Source: Pseudisothecium myosuroides
Taxonomy: Eukaryota > Streptophyta > Bryopsida > Hypnales > Lembophyllaceae
DNA length: 64,000 nt
Assembly (NCBI GenBank): GCA_951799445.1
Contig: OX637289.1
Location: 25,606,245 to 25,670,244, forward strand
Direction of reading: 5' to 3'
The notes beneath the pieces are model-generated. The model was not told where the DNA came from and ran no database searches. It worked only from the letters and a program-made list of their open reading frames with translations. Numbering within the stretch: position 1 is the first letter of the stretch; the number at the start of each line of letters is the position of its first letter. The position numbers and the translations under genes are program-made. This document shows positions 32,901 to 47,178 of the stretch, one piece after another.

Positions 32901-35625
32901 GAATTGAATAGTAAGTGTTGTCACCATGATTTGGCTCAATGTTTATGATTAATGATTTAGAATGGAAATGGAATTGTTTAGTGTCATTTGTAGTTGTTTT
33001 ACAACCTCTCACTTTAAAAAGTACATAAAAATTCATACATAGCAATAGCAATTTGATCTTAAACATGTTTGGTTCTTGTATCCAATGTGACACTCTATAT
33101 TAATCTCGCCAAAATTACAATCTTGTAACATATTGGTTAATATGTTTAACCCTTAAAGGACGGATTGGTGACCATGGTAATCATTCCTTTGATTATAGTG
33201 TGAAACTGTGAATCATTCACTTAAAAAATTGCAGAAGCACTCATTGGAAGTCAAACTACTCTAGAAGACCTTGTCTTTTCACAACAAAATTCCGAGGATG
33301 AATAGTTGCACTTTTGTCCTACTAGAAGGACCCTCTACCATCCATCGGACAAAAAACATCCTCGTCGACATTTAAGGATTGAATGTATAACATCATTAAG
33401 TTTAGACCTACTATCTAAACAAACTCAAAGCAAGAAACAAATGAGGGGTTGGAATGATGGCTCTGAAACGAGCACCTGTTGTAGCCCACCTCGTTGTGTT
33501 ACTTCCACATAGAGGACATGTAAGTCAAGGTCCTTGCCCCCCATCTTTGGAATCCTGTAGAAGACAAGGTCAATTTGTGAAGTTTGATGGGGATATCAAT
33601 AATTTCGAAATTACTATTAACATAGAGGGTACAACTTATAGACTAGTAATAATATATAGTGTGCAAGAAACAATAGGATTCAAAAAGCATCATTCTTCTA
33701 TTTAGAAATGGGTCTCATGTTGATTGTAAAACTTTTTATGATCATTGATTAAGTAGGAATGTTTATGCACCTTCTAATCATAGATGAATCTAATCATAAA
33801 TCAAATCATAACCAACTTTAAAAAATTTGTCAAAAAAGAGCTCCCAAGACAATCCCACTATGACTTTTCATGCAATACACAAATTTTTCTATTCTTGAAA
33901 ATGATAATGACTAGTTTTATTACAAAAGATGCATTTTGGAGGAGAATAAGATGAACTATGTGCTCAACTAATAGAAGTCCACATGTTGCTTCCAAAATCC
34001 AAGAGGTCAAGGATATAAGAACCTACACTCCAATGCATAAAATGCTCATATGGCAATGCACTGGATTAACACAAAGACTTTGTGTCATTTAAGTGCTTTC
34101 TTTTTTCAATTGTAAACCAAAGAATAATCCACTTGTAATTCACTAGTTAGAATTGCACCAATTATTAGTATTGTCAATATTTTGTCAATCTTCATGACAC
34201 ATTTCTAGGGAGAGTGACACACCTAATGATCATGATGTTATGTTCACTTACCCTCACATCAAGTCCTTACTTAACATCTGGAAAAAGCAATGATCTTTAA
34301 AACGTATTATAAAAAGTAAAATGGTCAAAATGTCATCATTTGTCTTGATAAGACATGTTCCATTGACATTGCATAGGTCCATATCCAATGCTACAAGAAT
34401 TCCCTAGCCTCCCACATAATCAATGTCTCTGTACGAGGTGTTATGGCAGTGGTTACTATAATCAAACTTACTCCTAAACAATGTACCTACAGAGGGTATT
34501 CCATCTTCTAATGAGGGGTCAAAATAGGTTTAAAGAAATCTCTTGGTTATACAACATCTTGTAAACACATAAAAATCCTCGTGAACCCCAACTCCCCAAG
34601 GATATGAAGACCACAGAAATCTAAAAACTATCATGACACTCATTAAAGGTCCTAAATGTATCCAAAAGTCCAAATCCATCATCCTAATACTATTGAATGT
34701 TCAGTTAAATTTTGTACCTTGATTTGTACCTTTGTCATTAATAACATTTTTTAAAGAGCCCCCAAAAGCTTAAGGGGATTACAAACTTGCTTACTGTTTA
34801 AAAAGTCAGTCAATCTTAGGCTAATCATGTCAAAATGCAATGTACTGATTCCAAATATCAAAGTCAAACATGCAGGCTCACAAGGGATAAGGAATGTCAT
34901 GTAAAATAGCAATGCTAATTCCAGTTGTCAAAGTATAAGTGCAAGGGTTTAGGGTCTAAAGAATGTTATTTCAAATTGCAATATTGATTCCAATTCACAG
35001 AGTAAATGTTTAAAAATTTGGTGCAGGTTCACAAATGCTACAGATCTTCACTGTCAAATTGCGATTCTCAGTCAAGATGCACGATCAAAAGGCCTAAAGA
35101 TGTTAAGTATAAGTATAATACTGATTCCGAATCTCAAAGTGTAAGGTGCAGTCTCACAAGGGCTACAGAACGTTATTTTCAAATTGCAATACTGATACAG
35201 ATTCACAAAGTCAAGGTGCAAGAGTACATGGCAATTGACAAGGGCAAAAGAATACGATGAGTGCTGAAGAAAGACGTGACAAAGAGAAGGAGAAGAACAA
35301 TGGGAAAGAGCTAGGTGAAACTCTGTGCAGGGAAAGCTTACACGATGCGAGTGCCGAGCGCAAGGTGGAACTTGGTGAGAGTGTCGAGAAAGAGCTCCTT
35401 GCTAGCCACAACTGCCAGATGCTCCGCAAGCGCAGCCGGGTACGACTGGTTTAACGCAATGCAGGGCAACTGCAACACACTTGCTGGGGGGGTCGTCACC
35501 AGCATTGCTCCTGAGCAGGGTGTCACTGCTTGTTGCTCTTCTAGTGGCGCTGGTGGCGCTGGCGTTCCTCCATTTTGATGCACAGCACTTGGCGGCGTTT
35601 GTGCTTTCAACGGCGACACCTCCAT
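29927..35625 (-). CDS. ARID and HMG-box DNA-binding protein (HMGB9/10/11/15-like, 6 exons)
   Basis: Model, in coding order: 35625-35342, 33554-33476, 32452-32290, 32092-31943, 31374-30965, 30334-29927. It totals 1494 bases and 497 residues; all introns are GT..AG and the phases agree. It is a nuclear, sequence-preferring DNA-binding protein and probable transcription regulator of the plant ARID-HMG family. The ARID spans residues ~62-170: SYPAALAEHLAVV, then GGKDLDLHVLYVEVTQRGGL, DRKWKEITGAFDFP, ASFVLRKYYITLLHHYEQLY. A conserved middle segment, GKFEHGYLVTVVVGSEKLRG, lies at ~242-260. Next come a basic stretch, KGRKRKQRENVKK, and the HMG box at ~312-383 (DPNAPRSSRTGYNFFFAEER, then SRMIGDAWNGLTEEQK). 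The tail is Ala/Gln-rich with no known domain. ATG 35625 was chosen because the frame upstream gives only GTG. The 1787-base first intron holds tandem repeats. The mutase gene is transcribed divergently, 1.66 kb away. Confidence 0.93.
34790..35230. repeat. ~80 bp tandem repeats in intron 1 of the ARID-HMG gene
   Basis: About five degenerate units of roughly 80-90 bases repeat the order: AAATTGCAATACTGATTCC, then CACAAAGTCAAGGTGCA, then GGTTCACAAGGGCTACAGA, then ATGTTATTTTCAAATTGC. The copies nearest exon 1 are the most similar to one another. No function is evident. Confidence 0.65.
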
Positions 35626-37282
35626 CCTCTTCACAGTCCACACTCTGCTTCGCTTTTTCCCTTCACTCCATGCTAAACCCTTGCTAAACCCCCTTCCTCC
35701 CCACTCACGACCTAGAACTGGCGTCCCTTACACCCAAAAACTCTTTCATCTTACTGTCTGAGGTCTCCACTTTTTCACTAGCTATAATGAGCCAAATGAA
35801 CAAGATATGACCGTGAAGTAGACACTTGTGACTCTCATTAAAACATCAACGACACAACCAACTGTTCACAACAAAACACCCGACGACAGCACAACGTGTA
35901 GCTCCAGAGAGTAGAGCGCCGTCTGGTAGCTTCAAACAACTCGAAAGATGGTAACCAAAATCAGTAGCAAATAAATATATGCGTAAATTTTTTCAAATAC
36001 CTGCCGCATGCACTTTGAGTACACTCAAACGTGAAAGGTTAAATGCAAGGACTCTCAGAAGAAGGCCTTCGAGTTGACTACTGAATCTCCTATTGCAGCA
36101 ATTCTAAGTTCTAAAGAAGCTGTCAGGGATGATTTGAAAGCTTCGACAGACACTTTTCGGAGCTGCACGAAAACCGAAGCTCCTGACAGAACCCGATGGC
36201 GCCTAAAATACTCTTGAGTCTTGATGGGGACAGAGGTGCCACCAAATGCAGGGAGGCTTGTCCATGTGGCGTAGCTTCATTCCTTGGAGAGGTGATAAAT
36301 CCTACCTGGCGTCCCAGTCACTGTATTTTACATCTAGGTGGCGTTCGAGGGGCTTCGCGAGTTCGGGACTGGCAGCTTGAGGAGGAGTCTGAAAAGCGCA
36401 CGCGAAGCTCACATCGAGCAAGAACAGATTTGCAAGTACTAAGTTATTCGAGGATTGAATGGAGCAACAGCTTGGAACGGCAATAGAGTTGGAACCCTGC
36501 TTCTCTATGTCGGGGAAATTTGAAATTTTGAAAAGAAAAGATATCGGGATACATGTAGCATCGTTTTCTTCGCTGTTGTTCAACGCTATGTTGTTGCGTT
36601 CAATTTCGGAACTGACCGTTCGTTTCTGCGACCAATTTTGATCCTTCTCGATTGATTGCAGCGGAATTTGCAAAGAAAGAAGATGGACTCTGCAATGAAG
36701 CGTCTGATTGTTGGGAATGATCAATTTTCTACGCTTCATGGACCTAGAAATTGAAAATTGCGAACTGGCAACCTGTTGGGATCCCGCCTGTAACAAGCTG
36801 TGGAGCTCAGTGACAATTTTTATTTGCATTTTGGAGAGGTAGCCAACAGTACTCATGTGAACATTGGGTGATACTTGGTGATATCTATATGAAACCTAGG
36901 TGATACCCCCCAAAAAACACTGGTGGAGCTGTTGCATCACTACATGTAATTTTTGATTCTTCCATCGCCATTTTTAGGTGAGTGTCATTCTTGTCTATTT
37001 TTGTCACGGTTAATGGTCCCACGTGAACAACAGTGCTCGTGCGGAACAGCAAACTGCACGAGCTGATTGATTCCGTCCGGATTGGCATCCCTCTTCTTCT
37101 CCCCTTTCTCCTCCAGCTTCGTCATCTTGCATCTTTCGAGGGTGACAAGAAGTCCAAGTTCTAGGGACTGTGTGTGATATGCTTACTCTTATCTTTGATA
37201 CAACCAAACCCGATCTGTTTCGAAGGATCGGAGAGCTCGTTGAGTCGACAACCCCACACTAAGCTCCCGAATTCCGGTGGCG
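35626..37282. other. Divergent intergenic region between ARID-HMG and mutase genes
   Basis: This 1.66 kb stretch must hold both promoters. It contains a 184-codon minus-strand frame (36856-36302) and a 96-codon plus-strand frame (36196-36486) that overlap on opposite strands. Neither has a recognisable domain or homologue that I know, and at this GC content such frames arise by chance, so they are not called as genes. No clear TATA box was seen for either flanking gene. Confidence 0.45.
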
Positions 37283-40200
37283 ATGGGGGACACGGGCGTC
37301 CCGAAGGCGCGAGTGGCGTTCATTCTGGTGGACGGGTTGGGCGATGTGGCCATTCCCTCTTTGGGGTTCCAGTCGCCTGTGGAGGCTGCCAAGACTCCGA
37401 ATCTGGATGCGCTCGCGAGTGGGGGCGTCAGCGGGTTGATGGACCCCGTGGAGCCCGGGCTCGGGTGTGGGAGCGACACGGCGCATTTGTCGTTGCTGGG
37501 GTACAACCCGCGTGTCTACTACCGAGGGCGAGGAGCTTTTGAGTCGCTCGGCGCGGGATTGGCGATGGTCCCGGGCGACATCGCCTTCAAGGTGATCGCT
37601 CATTTCCAATGGGATCAAAGTTAGGGTTTGTCGAAGCATTTGTCGAAAGTTCGAATCGGTGACGAAGTTAGGCGTTTGTGGAACTTTCGAATGGTGTCGA
37701 ATTCAGGGTTTCGAATATGTCAAAGCATTGGTGGAACTTTCGAGTGGTGTGAAATTCAGTGGGGTTTCGAAATTGTTAAAGCATTCGTCGAACTTTCGAA
37801 TGGTGTCGAATTCTGGGTTTCGAATGTGTCGAAGCATTTGTCGAACGTTCGAGTTTCGAATTCAAAGCGAATTTAGGGCTGCGAATTTGTCGAAGTATTT
37901 GAGCTTTCGAGCTCATGCTGTTGGGAGTGGCTTGTTTTTGGCAGAGTAACTTTGCAACCATCGACGAGGAATCAGGAGTGGTGACCAGTCGTCGAGCCGA
38001 TCGTCATTTCGAGGAGCCTGGGCCGATTCTCTGTGCTGCTCTCAACGGTCTTAAGTTGCCGTCGTTTCCACAGTACAAAGTGTCTGTGCGGTACGCAATA
38101 TAGTTTGTTTTTTTCCTTTCTTTTCGTTTCTGGACACTTGTCTCCATTGTCTCCTGTTCTTTTACGGTTTCATACCTCTTCTAGACTTTCTAAAGCTCAG
38201 AGTATCTTGAACACAACATGCCTCGCACCATTCTGTACACACCTGCCGAATGGGGCGGTCCGTTGAGTTGCAGCCGTGTAACCTATCTTTCGAATTTACA
38301 ATCGTGTACGCCATGTGAAGATTTTGTCTAGCTAGGGATTACTGAACGTATAGAATCGTTTTCTTCCTTTGTTTTTTGGAATGTTTCTACATCGTAGCAT
38401 TCTGGAGAACCCTTGTTCGGTCCCTCTCAACTGGCATGAAAAGAATCCCTAGGCTCACTCCTTGTTTTGCAAATTTTAGCTGAATGGGAACAAGAGAGAG
38501 CTCTTCAAGCCACATGTCATCACATGTGAGAGGTTTGGGTTTAGGTTGATTTGTCTTTGTGCAAGAGAGTCCTCAGTTGGCATTGTTCTCAAAAGGTGCC
38601 GTACCACTACGACTCAAGAACGAGGTGTATGATGTGTCCCCAGGTATGCAACGGAGCACCGATGTGGGGTGGTTGTGAGTGGGCCTGGCCTGAGTGGCAA
38701 CATCTCAGGGTCCGACCCGTTGAAGGACCATCGTTTGTTGCTCAAAGTGAAGCCACTGGACGACACCAAGGAGGCCGCGCACACGGCGAACGTTGTGAAC
38801 GAGCTTTCGGATGTGATTCGTGGGATCCTGCGGTCGCACCCTCTCAATGCGGAGCGCAAGAAACAGGGCAAGGCCATCGCCAATGTTGTACTGCTGCGAG
38901 GCTGCGGTATCCGCATTGATGTATGTTATCAACCCTACACCCCACATCCTAAACCCCAACCTCCCCAATCCCCCGGTTTGGCGCTTCCTTATCATTTGTG
39001 ATTGATGTGTGTTATCAATTCCTAACCTTCTCCAATCCCCCAATTTGGCCCTTTCATATCAATTGTGAAAACTTACCTTCTCCACTATAGATGGCTACCC
39101 AAAGTAAGACTGAAGAGTCTAACATATTCACTGTGGAGAGCATGCATGATGCTCAGTGAGAACTTACCTTCGCTACTATAGATGGCAACGCACCCCAATC
39201 TTGCATTCACTGTAGACCGCATGCATGGCGTTTAGTGAGTGGCCAGATCAAGGTTGTGCGCAAAAAGAATCTGTTTCCTTCTTTCAAGGGTGTTCAGGGC
39301 TCAAGAATGTTATGTCCGCCACAGTAGTTGATGTTGGGACTTAGAATTTGCTGTTGGTTTCTGGGTTAGGTGCCAACGTTTATGGAGGTGCAAGGTCTGC
39401 GACCATGCATGGTGGCTCCGACGAAGATCATTGCAGGACTAGGATTATCCCTGGGCATTGACATCCTGGACGCACCAGGGACTACTGGCGACTATCGGAC
39501 CCTTCTCACCAACAAGGCAGTTGCAATTGCCAAAGCTTTGGCGGCTCCCTTGACTCCTCCACCCAACGTCTTTGTTCCTGGGCAGGAAGAAGGGAAACCG
39601 GGATATGCCGAAGGTTATGACTTTGGATTTCTCCATGTCAAGGTACAACTCAACTCAGATTCTGATTATTGACTGCTCTGCAATCCTTGCAGTGACTTGC
39701 ATTCTCATGTCCAAGTCCAAGTTTTCAGGTCAATGTCTATTTTGGTGTATTTTTTGCGGCCTCCAACCACTCATATGCTGGAATTTATCTCTTTCGCTCC
39801 GTTATAGGCGCTCAAGCCGAAATAGGAGAGATAATGAGAATTGATTGTTTCATCAATCTGGTCACTTCATAACATTGTTTAGGGCACCTTGGAATTCCTG
39901 TTACACCTTGGAATCGTCCATGATACCCTAAATCTTGTGTATCCATGATGCCCATTCTCCCTTTCGTACATAAAGATACAATGAGGGAAAGCTTGAGATT
40001 CAACGAAGCTTGAGGGATGTAAGAAGAAATGATGTAATATGTTGTAAGCATAGCTGCAAATGTTTGCAACTGAGTGGTTGTAGGACCAAGCAGGAACATC
40101 CCTTTGTCACTGCAATATGTACCACATTACAAAGAGAGAATGCTTGAGTGGCTAAAGAGTAGGCTGTGTCAAATTGGGTACAGTGCAACTCTTCTCTCCT

Positions 40201-40932
40201 CAAAGTACTAGCCTCTCTATTGGAATGCATTTTTGAAATCGCCTTCTTTAGTGGCCAGCTGAGACACCCTTTACTGTTATGTTCATGTAGTATCTTAGCA
40301 TCTGTACAAACAGAGGGTGCAGTAGTACTTCAATGGCTAAAGAATGCTACGTTAGTGTCTGGCTTGTCCTCTAAAGTTTGTACGGTTCTGCTGAATTAGT
40401 ATGGACTACGAGTTTTACTTTCCTGAATACATGTAATATGGTGGGAGTGCAGGCGATTGACGACTGTGGACACGACAAGGCAATGAAGCTGAAAGTGAAG
40501 GCATTTGAGGCAGTGGACACCATGGTAGCCCAATTGGCACGCCTGCTATGGGAGGCCGAGAAACAAACCGGAACGCCCTACAGCATTTGCGTAACTGGAG
40601 ACCATTCCACGCCTGTCGAATACGGAGACCACAGCTATGAGCCTGTCCCCTTCACCATTTGCCATGTGCGAGACTTTGTGAAAGCCAAAGGGGGAGAGAA
40701 GGTTGTACTTGCAACAGACCTCGCCCCTTTTCCTCTCCCTATCCATGACGCAGCGAACCTCCCCATTGATATTGACGCGAGCCCGGAGCCCTCGAAACCT
40801 GTTGCAGGTGACTCTGTGTCCAGGTTTGGAGAGATTGCTGCTGCACGCGGTTGCCTTGGCCGGTTTACAGGGAGTGAGATGATGGGGGTCATCAAGCACT
40901 ACATAGCTATGAACGCCGCAGTTTCTGTTTGA
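37283..40932 (+). CDS. Cofactor-independent phosphoglycerate mutase, archaeal (apgM) type, 5 exons
   Basis: Model: 37283-37591, 37945-38090, 38644-38920, 39370-39642, 40453-40932. It totals 1485 bases and 494 residues; all introns are GT..AG and the frame closes. The family interconverts 3- and 2-phosphoglycerate in glycolysis without 2,3-bisphosphoglycerate, using two metal ions (alkaline-phosphatase fold). Expected active-site features are present: metal Asp17 in ILVDGLGD; nucleophile Ser64 in GCGSDTAHLSLLGY; VLLRGCG; MVAPTKIIAGLGLSLGIDIL; EGYDFGFLHVK; DDCGHDK (338-344); TGDHSTPVEYGDHS (383-396). The tail has AARGCLGRFTGSEMMG. Length matches the plant homologues (about 490 residues). No transit peptide is apparent, so it is probably cytosolic. 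The first in-frame ATG was used, as upstream there is only GTG. Plants also carry an unrelated main iPGAM, so this copy may be a secondary enzyme. Intron 1 carries a minisatellite. Confidence 0.93.
37628..37915. repeat. TTCGAA-rich minisatellite in intron 1 of the mutase gene
   Basis: Five units of about 53-61 bases (one spacing is longer, 89) share GTCGAAGCATTTGTCGAAC and TTTCGAATGGTGTCGAATTC. The anchor word AAGCATT or AAGTATT falls at 37634, 37723, 37779, 37832 and 37893. The array fills most of the 353-base intron and is dense in TTCGAA palindromes. Confidence 0.75.
38918..39240. repeat. Duplicated segments in intron 3 of the mutase gene
   Basis: GATTGATGTGTGTTATCAA and its following CCAATCCCCC..TTGG text occur twice (from about 38915 and 39000). 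AACTTACCTTC-CACTATAGATGGC also occurs twice (about 39069 and 39161), with GCATGCATG after each. Two adjacent tandem duplications, moderately diverged. The first repeat includes the donor splice site sequence. Confidence 0.55.
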
Positions 40933-42296
40933 GGGGCTCTTTCCATGTAAACTAGCCAGTCTGATATCAATCTGATATTAGTCAAGTGATCTGGTGCCAC
41001 CATGGAAACTGCCCCCTGATTTGATTTGAAAATTGCTTCATCCATTGTCTTCGCCACTGGGTTGATGGAAAGCATAAGTTTGCGATGACACTGTCCTCTC
41101 AGGGCAACCAATTCTCAAGTGGCTGGACATGACCAGTCTGTCCAAGAAACTTAGGCCCAACAATTGGGCGCATTCAGGTGGAATGTGATAGTTGGCATTT
41201 TATTTTGGTGAATGTAGGTGATTCCAATGTGGTGTCCCATGGAGGAGAGACGTTTACATCTTCCACTTTCCTATAGTACTCCAAATAGATTTGATTTGTA
41301 TTAGAAAATCTTGATGTTGAAATAGGTTCTGAAACGTCGCTAAAGATATGTTTCTCCTTTGTGATCACTTGTGCCAGTGGCTGAATTTTTACCAATAGGG
41401 GAAAATGGAGCCCACACGAGGGCTGCTGCGTTTCATCATTAAGGTTCCTGTTCCTTTTACTAGATCAAACCTAAACCCCAACTCCTTTAATTATGGTCAT
41501 GGCTATGACCTTCAATTGCTTGCAATGTTTGTAATTTTTCATATTTGGTGCAAAGGATAGCTGATTAGAAGGTTATTTGCAAGAGCTTTTAAAAAACCCA
41601 TCCCTCGTGAGAATTGACCCTAAATGAGCAAGAAATTGTGAAATTGTGAAAATGATGAACTGCCATGGTTGTAATCTTCAATCGCTTGCTGTGATCTCAT
41701 CTTTTGAATTAGGAGGCATGTGATAACTGCTTGGAAGCGCACTACATTACCTTTCTAACAAGCTATCACTCACAAAATTTGGGTGCCAAGGAGTAGCGGC
41801 GCTACAACCATAAAAGCAGTCGGAACTTAGGGTGCACATGGAGGGGTATTTGCATTCCTCCACTGGGTCCATCCTCTTGAGGTTAAGTTTTGTTAGCACA
41901 GAACATGCTTTGCTAATGGGAGTATGGGACTTTCTAAGCATCACTCACGACAAAAGAAAACAAGGATATTGAAGCAGGAATGTTCGCAGGACGTATATTT
42001 TGCACTAACACAGTCTAATGTAATGGTTAGCCCAGTAACACGAAGTTCTCAATCCAACCCAACGATGTATTGCATTTTAATAAAAAAATATCTTCGTACG
42101 CTACTGATATTGGATTATTCTTGGGCCTCAGATATTATTCCGTATTATCTAAACTTGCAGGCTAAGATTTATGCAATCTCGGTCCAGTGGGGTTGCGAGT
42201 GTACTACCGATACAGATTGTGACGCACCACAAAAATACTACGAACACTAACAGATATTTACACTTCTCAAGAAATAGAGTTGCATTTTTAAGTGAT
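40933..42296. other. Convergent 3' region, no gene seen
   Basis: The mutase and thiolase genes converge here. Several short overlapping frames exist on both strands (for example 41924-42250 plus), without recognisable content. Polyadenylation sites were not identified. Confidence 0.45.
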
Positions 42297-45665
<3,369 letters not shown>

Positions 45666-46167
45666 CGCCACACCAGTTGTAGCGCCCTTCTAGCTGAACT
45701 AATATCTTCAATCACACACAACGTACAGATCGAGTGTCGAATTTGACAGAGTTTCTCTGTCGGATTCCAACCGATTCAATCAAGGTTTGGAAAAACTGAA
45801 AACCGAAGCGAAGGAAGAAAGAATTGGGTTTTGAGAATATGAGATCTAATTTGGTTATGGAGTAATCAGGGGAAGCATGGCATTAATTACGAGGGCCGAT
45901 CGCGATGGCGATGGCGAGGAGCTCATGAAGAAATTCGGTACAGTACTGCGAGAAGACGGCAAGGAGGTTGGCCATGGCACCACGGGGGTGGCGACGGTGA
46001 CGTGGAAGTGGGGGGTGCTTAGGTGGCCAGTGGTGAAATGTTTTTTTTTTTAATTAACATAGAACCTTGTCAGTGGGACTTTTAAAAATTCTTGTTCAAC
46101 AGGTGTTCAGAACGTGACACAGTGTCCAATCATATGTGTACAACTCATCATATATTTAAGATTATAT
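45666..46167. other. 5' flank of the thiolase gene
   Basis: This stretch should contain the thiolase promoter, read leftwards. A GC-rich patch near 45885-46030 (GCGATGGCGATGGCGAGGAG) stands out, but no gene or definite TATA box was recognised. Confidence 0.4.
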
Positions 46168-47178
46168 TAGAATGTGATTTGGAGAAAGTGATTTGAATGT
46201 TACTCCACTTCATTGACGGGTTGTGACCAGTTTTTTTTTTAGTGGCTAAAAATCGCCAAAATTCACCCATCGTCCATGTACTTCGATTTTACTATAGGAA
46301 TTAAAGGGGCAGAAATTGTATTTTTTCGCCTAATTTCACCATCCACTACATTGTATATAGCCATTTGGCCTCGTGCCAAAAGCTCACATCGCCACTAAAT
46401 TTGATAAGTACCAATCTGTAATCGCCTAAACTTCTCTCATCATGGTGATATATTCCAAGCAAGGTCGCCAAATCTTATGCATTGGATCACGTCTCATCGC
46501 CTACCCTAATTCGTACTTCAATATCCAATACCCTATAGTACTCTTTGCAATGCACTTGTGTGTCACCATGCTAGTCTTTCTTACAAATAAACTAAGAGCC
46601 ATTGTGATGATTTTGTAAGTTTCATTATTTTATAGCCAATGTCACAATCCACCTTGAATGAAGGATTTTTTAGTTTGGATATTGAACTTTGAAATCCAAG
46701 TTTATTTGGCCCTTGTGCAAATTATAGATCAATTCAGGACAAAATAGGTAGGAATACCATAAACGGTTAAAATAAGTGAGCATTTCAACCTGAAGAATAT
46801 GGGGAATTCCGTGAGAAATTGAGCTCTATGTGTGCAAAAACAAGGATGAGGAAGAATGCAAAAAATCAAAAACAATTGTTCAAGAATGAATATTTTATTC
46901 AATAGAAATGTGGATTTCTATTGACCCCACTTGGACCCCAATTCTTGTCTCATAGGTTCACCTAAAACGGCTACCTTGGAAACTTGTTCCTAATCAAGTT
47001 TGAGCCAATCAAATGTGAGCAAATCGCATCTTTTTTTAGAACCAATTATTGTTGGTTTTAAGACACCCTAATCTGCATTAGAGGGGTGGGTGGGTACCGT
47101 TATTGATATTCCTACCTTAGAATGTGATTTGGAGAAATTGATTTGAATGTTACTCCACCTCATTGACGGGTTGTGACT
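46168..47178. repeat. 61 bp direct repeats 950 bp apart
   Basis: A 61-base segment starting TTAGAATGTGATTTGGAGAA at 46168 recurs at 47118 with only a few differences (ending CATTGACGGGTTGTGAC). The spacing is 950 bases. The sequence between them has no recognisable gene. This could be an unequal duplication or the remnants of a short element with direct ends. Confidence 0.6.

Noticed and set aside
35257..35578. Plus-strand frames overlapping exon 1 of the ARID-HMG gene
   Set aside because: They are shadows of the minus-strand coding exon, without domain content.
36302..36856. 184-codon minus-strand frame, the longest ORF in the window
   Set aside because: It lies in the divergent intergenic region, overlaps another frame on the opposite strand, has no recognisable domain and no splice or promoter support. 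Chance is likelier.
37628..37915. CRISPR-like array of ~55 bp units
   Set aside because: The units are contiguous and degenerate with no unique spacers, inside a plant intron. A minisatellite explains it.
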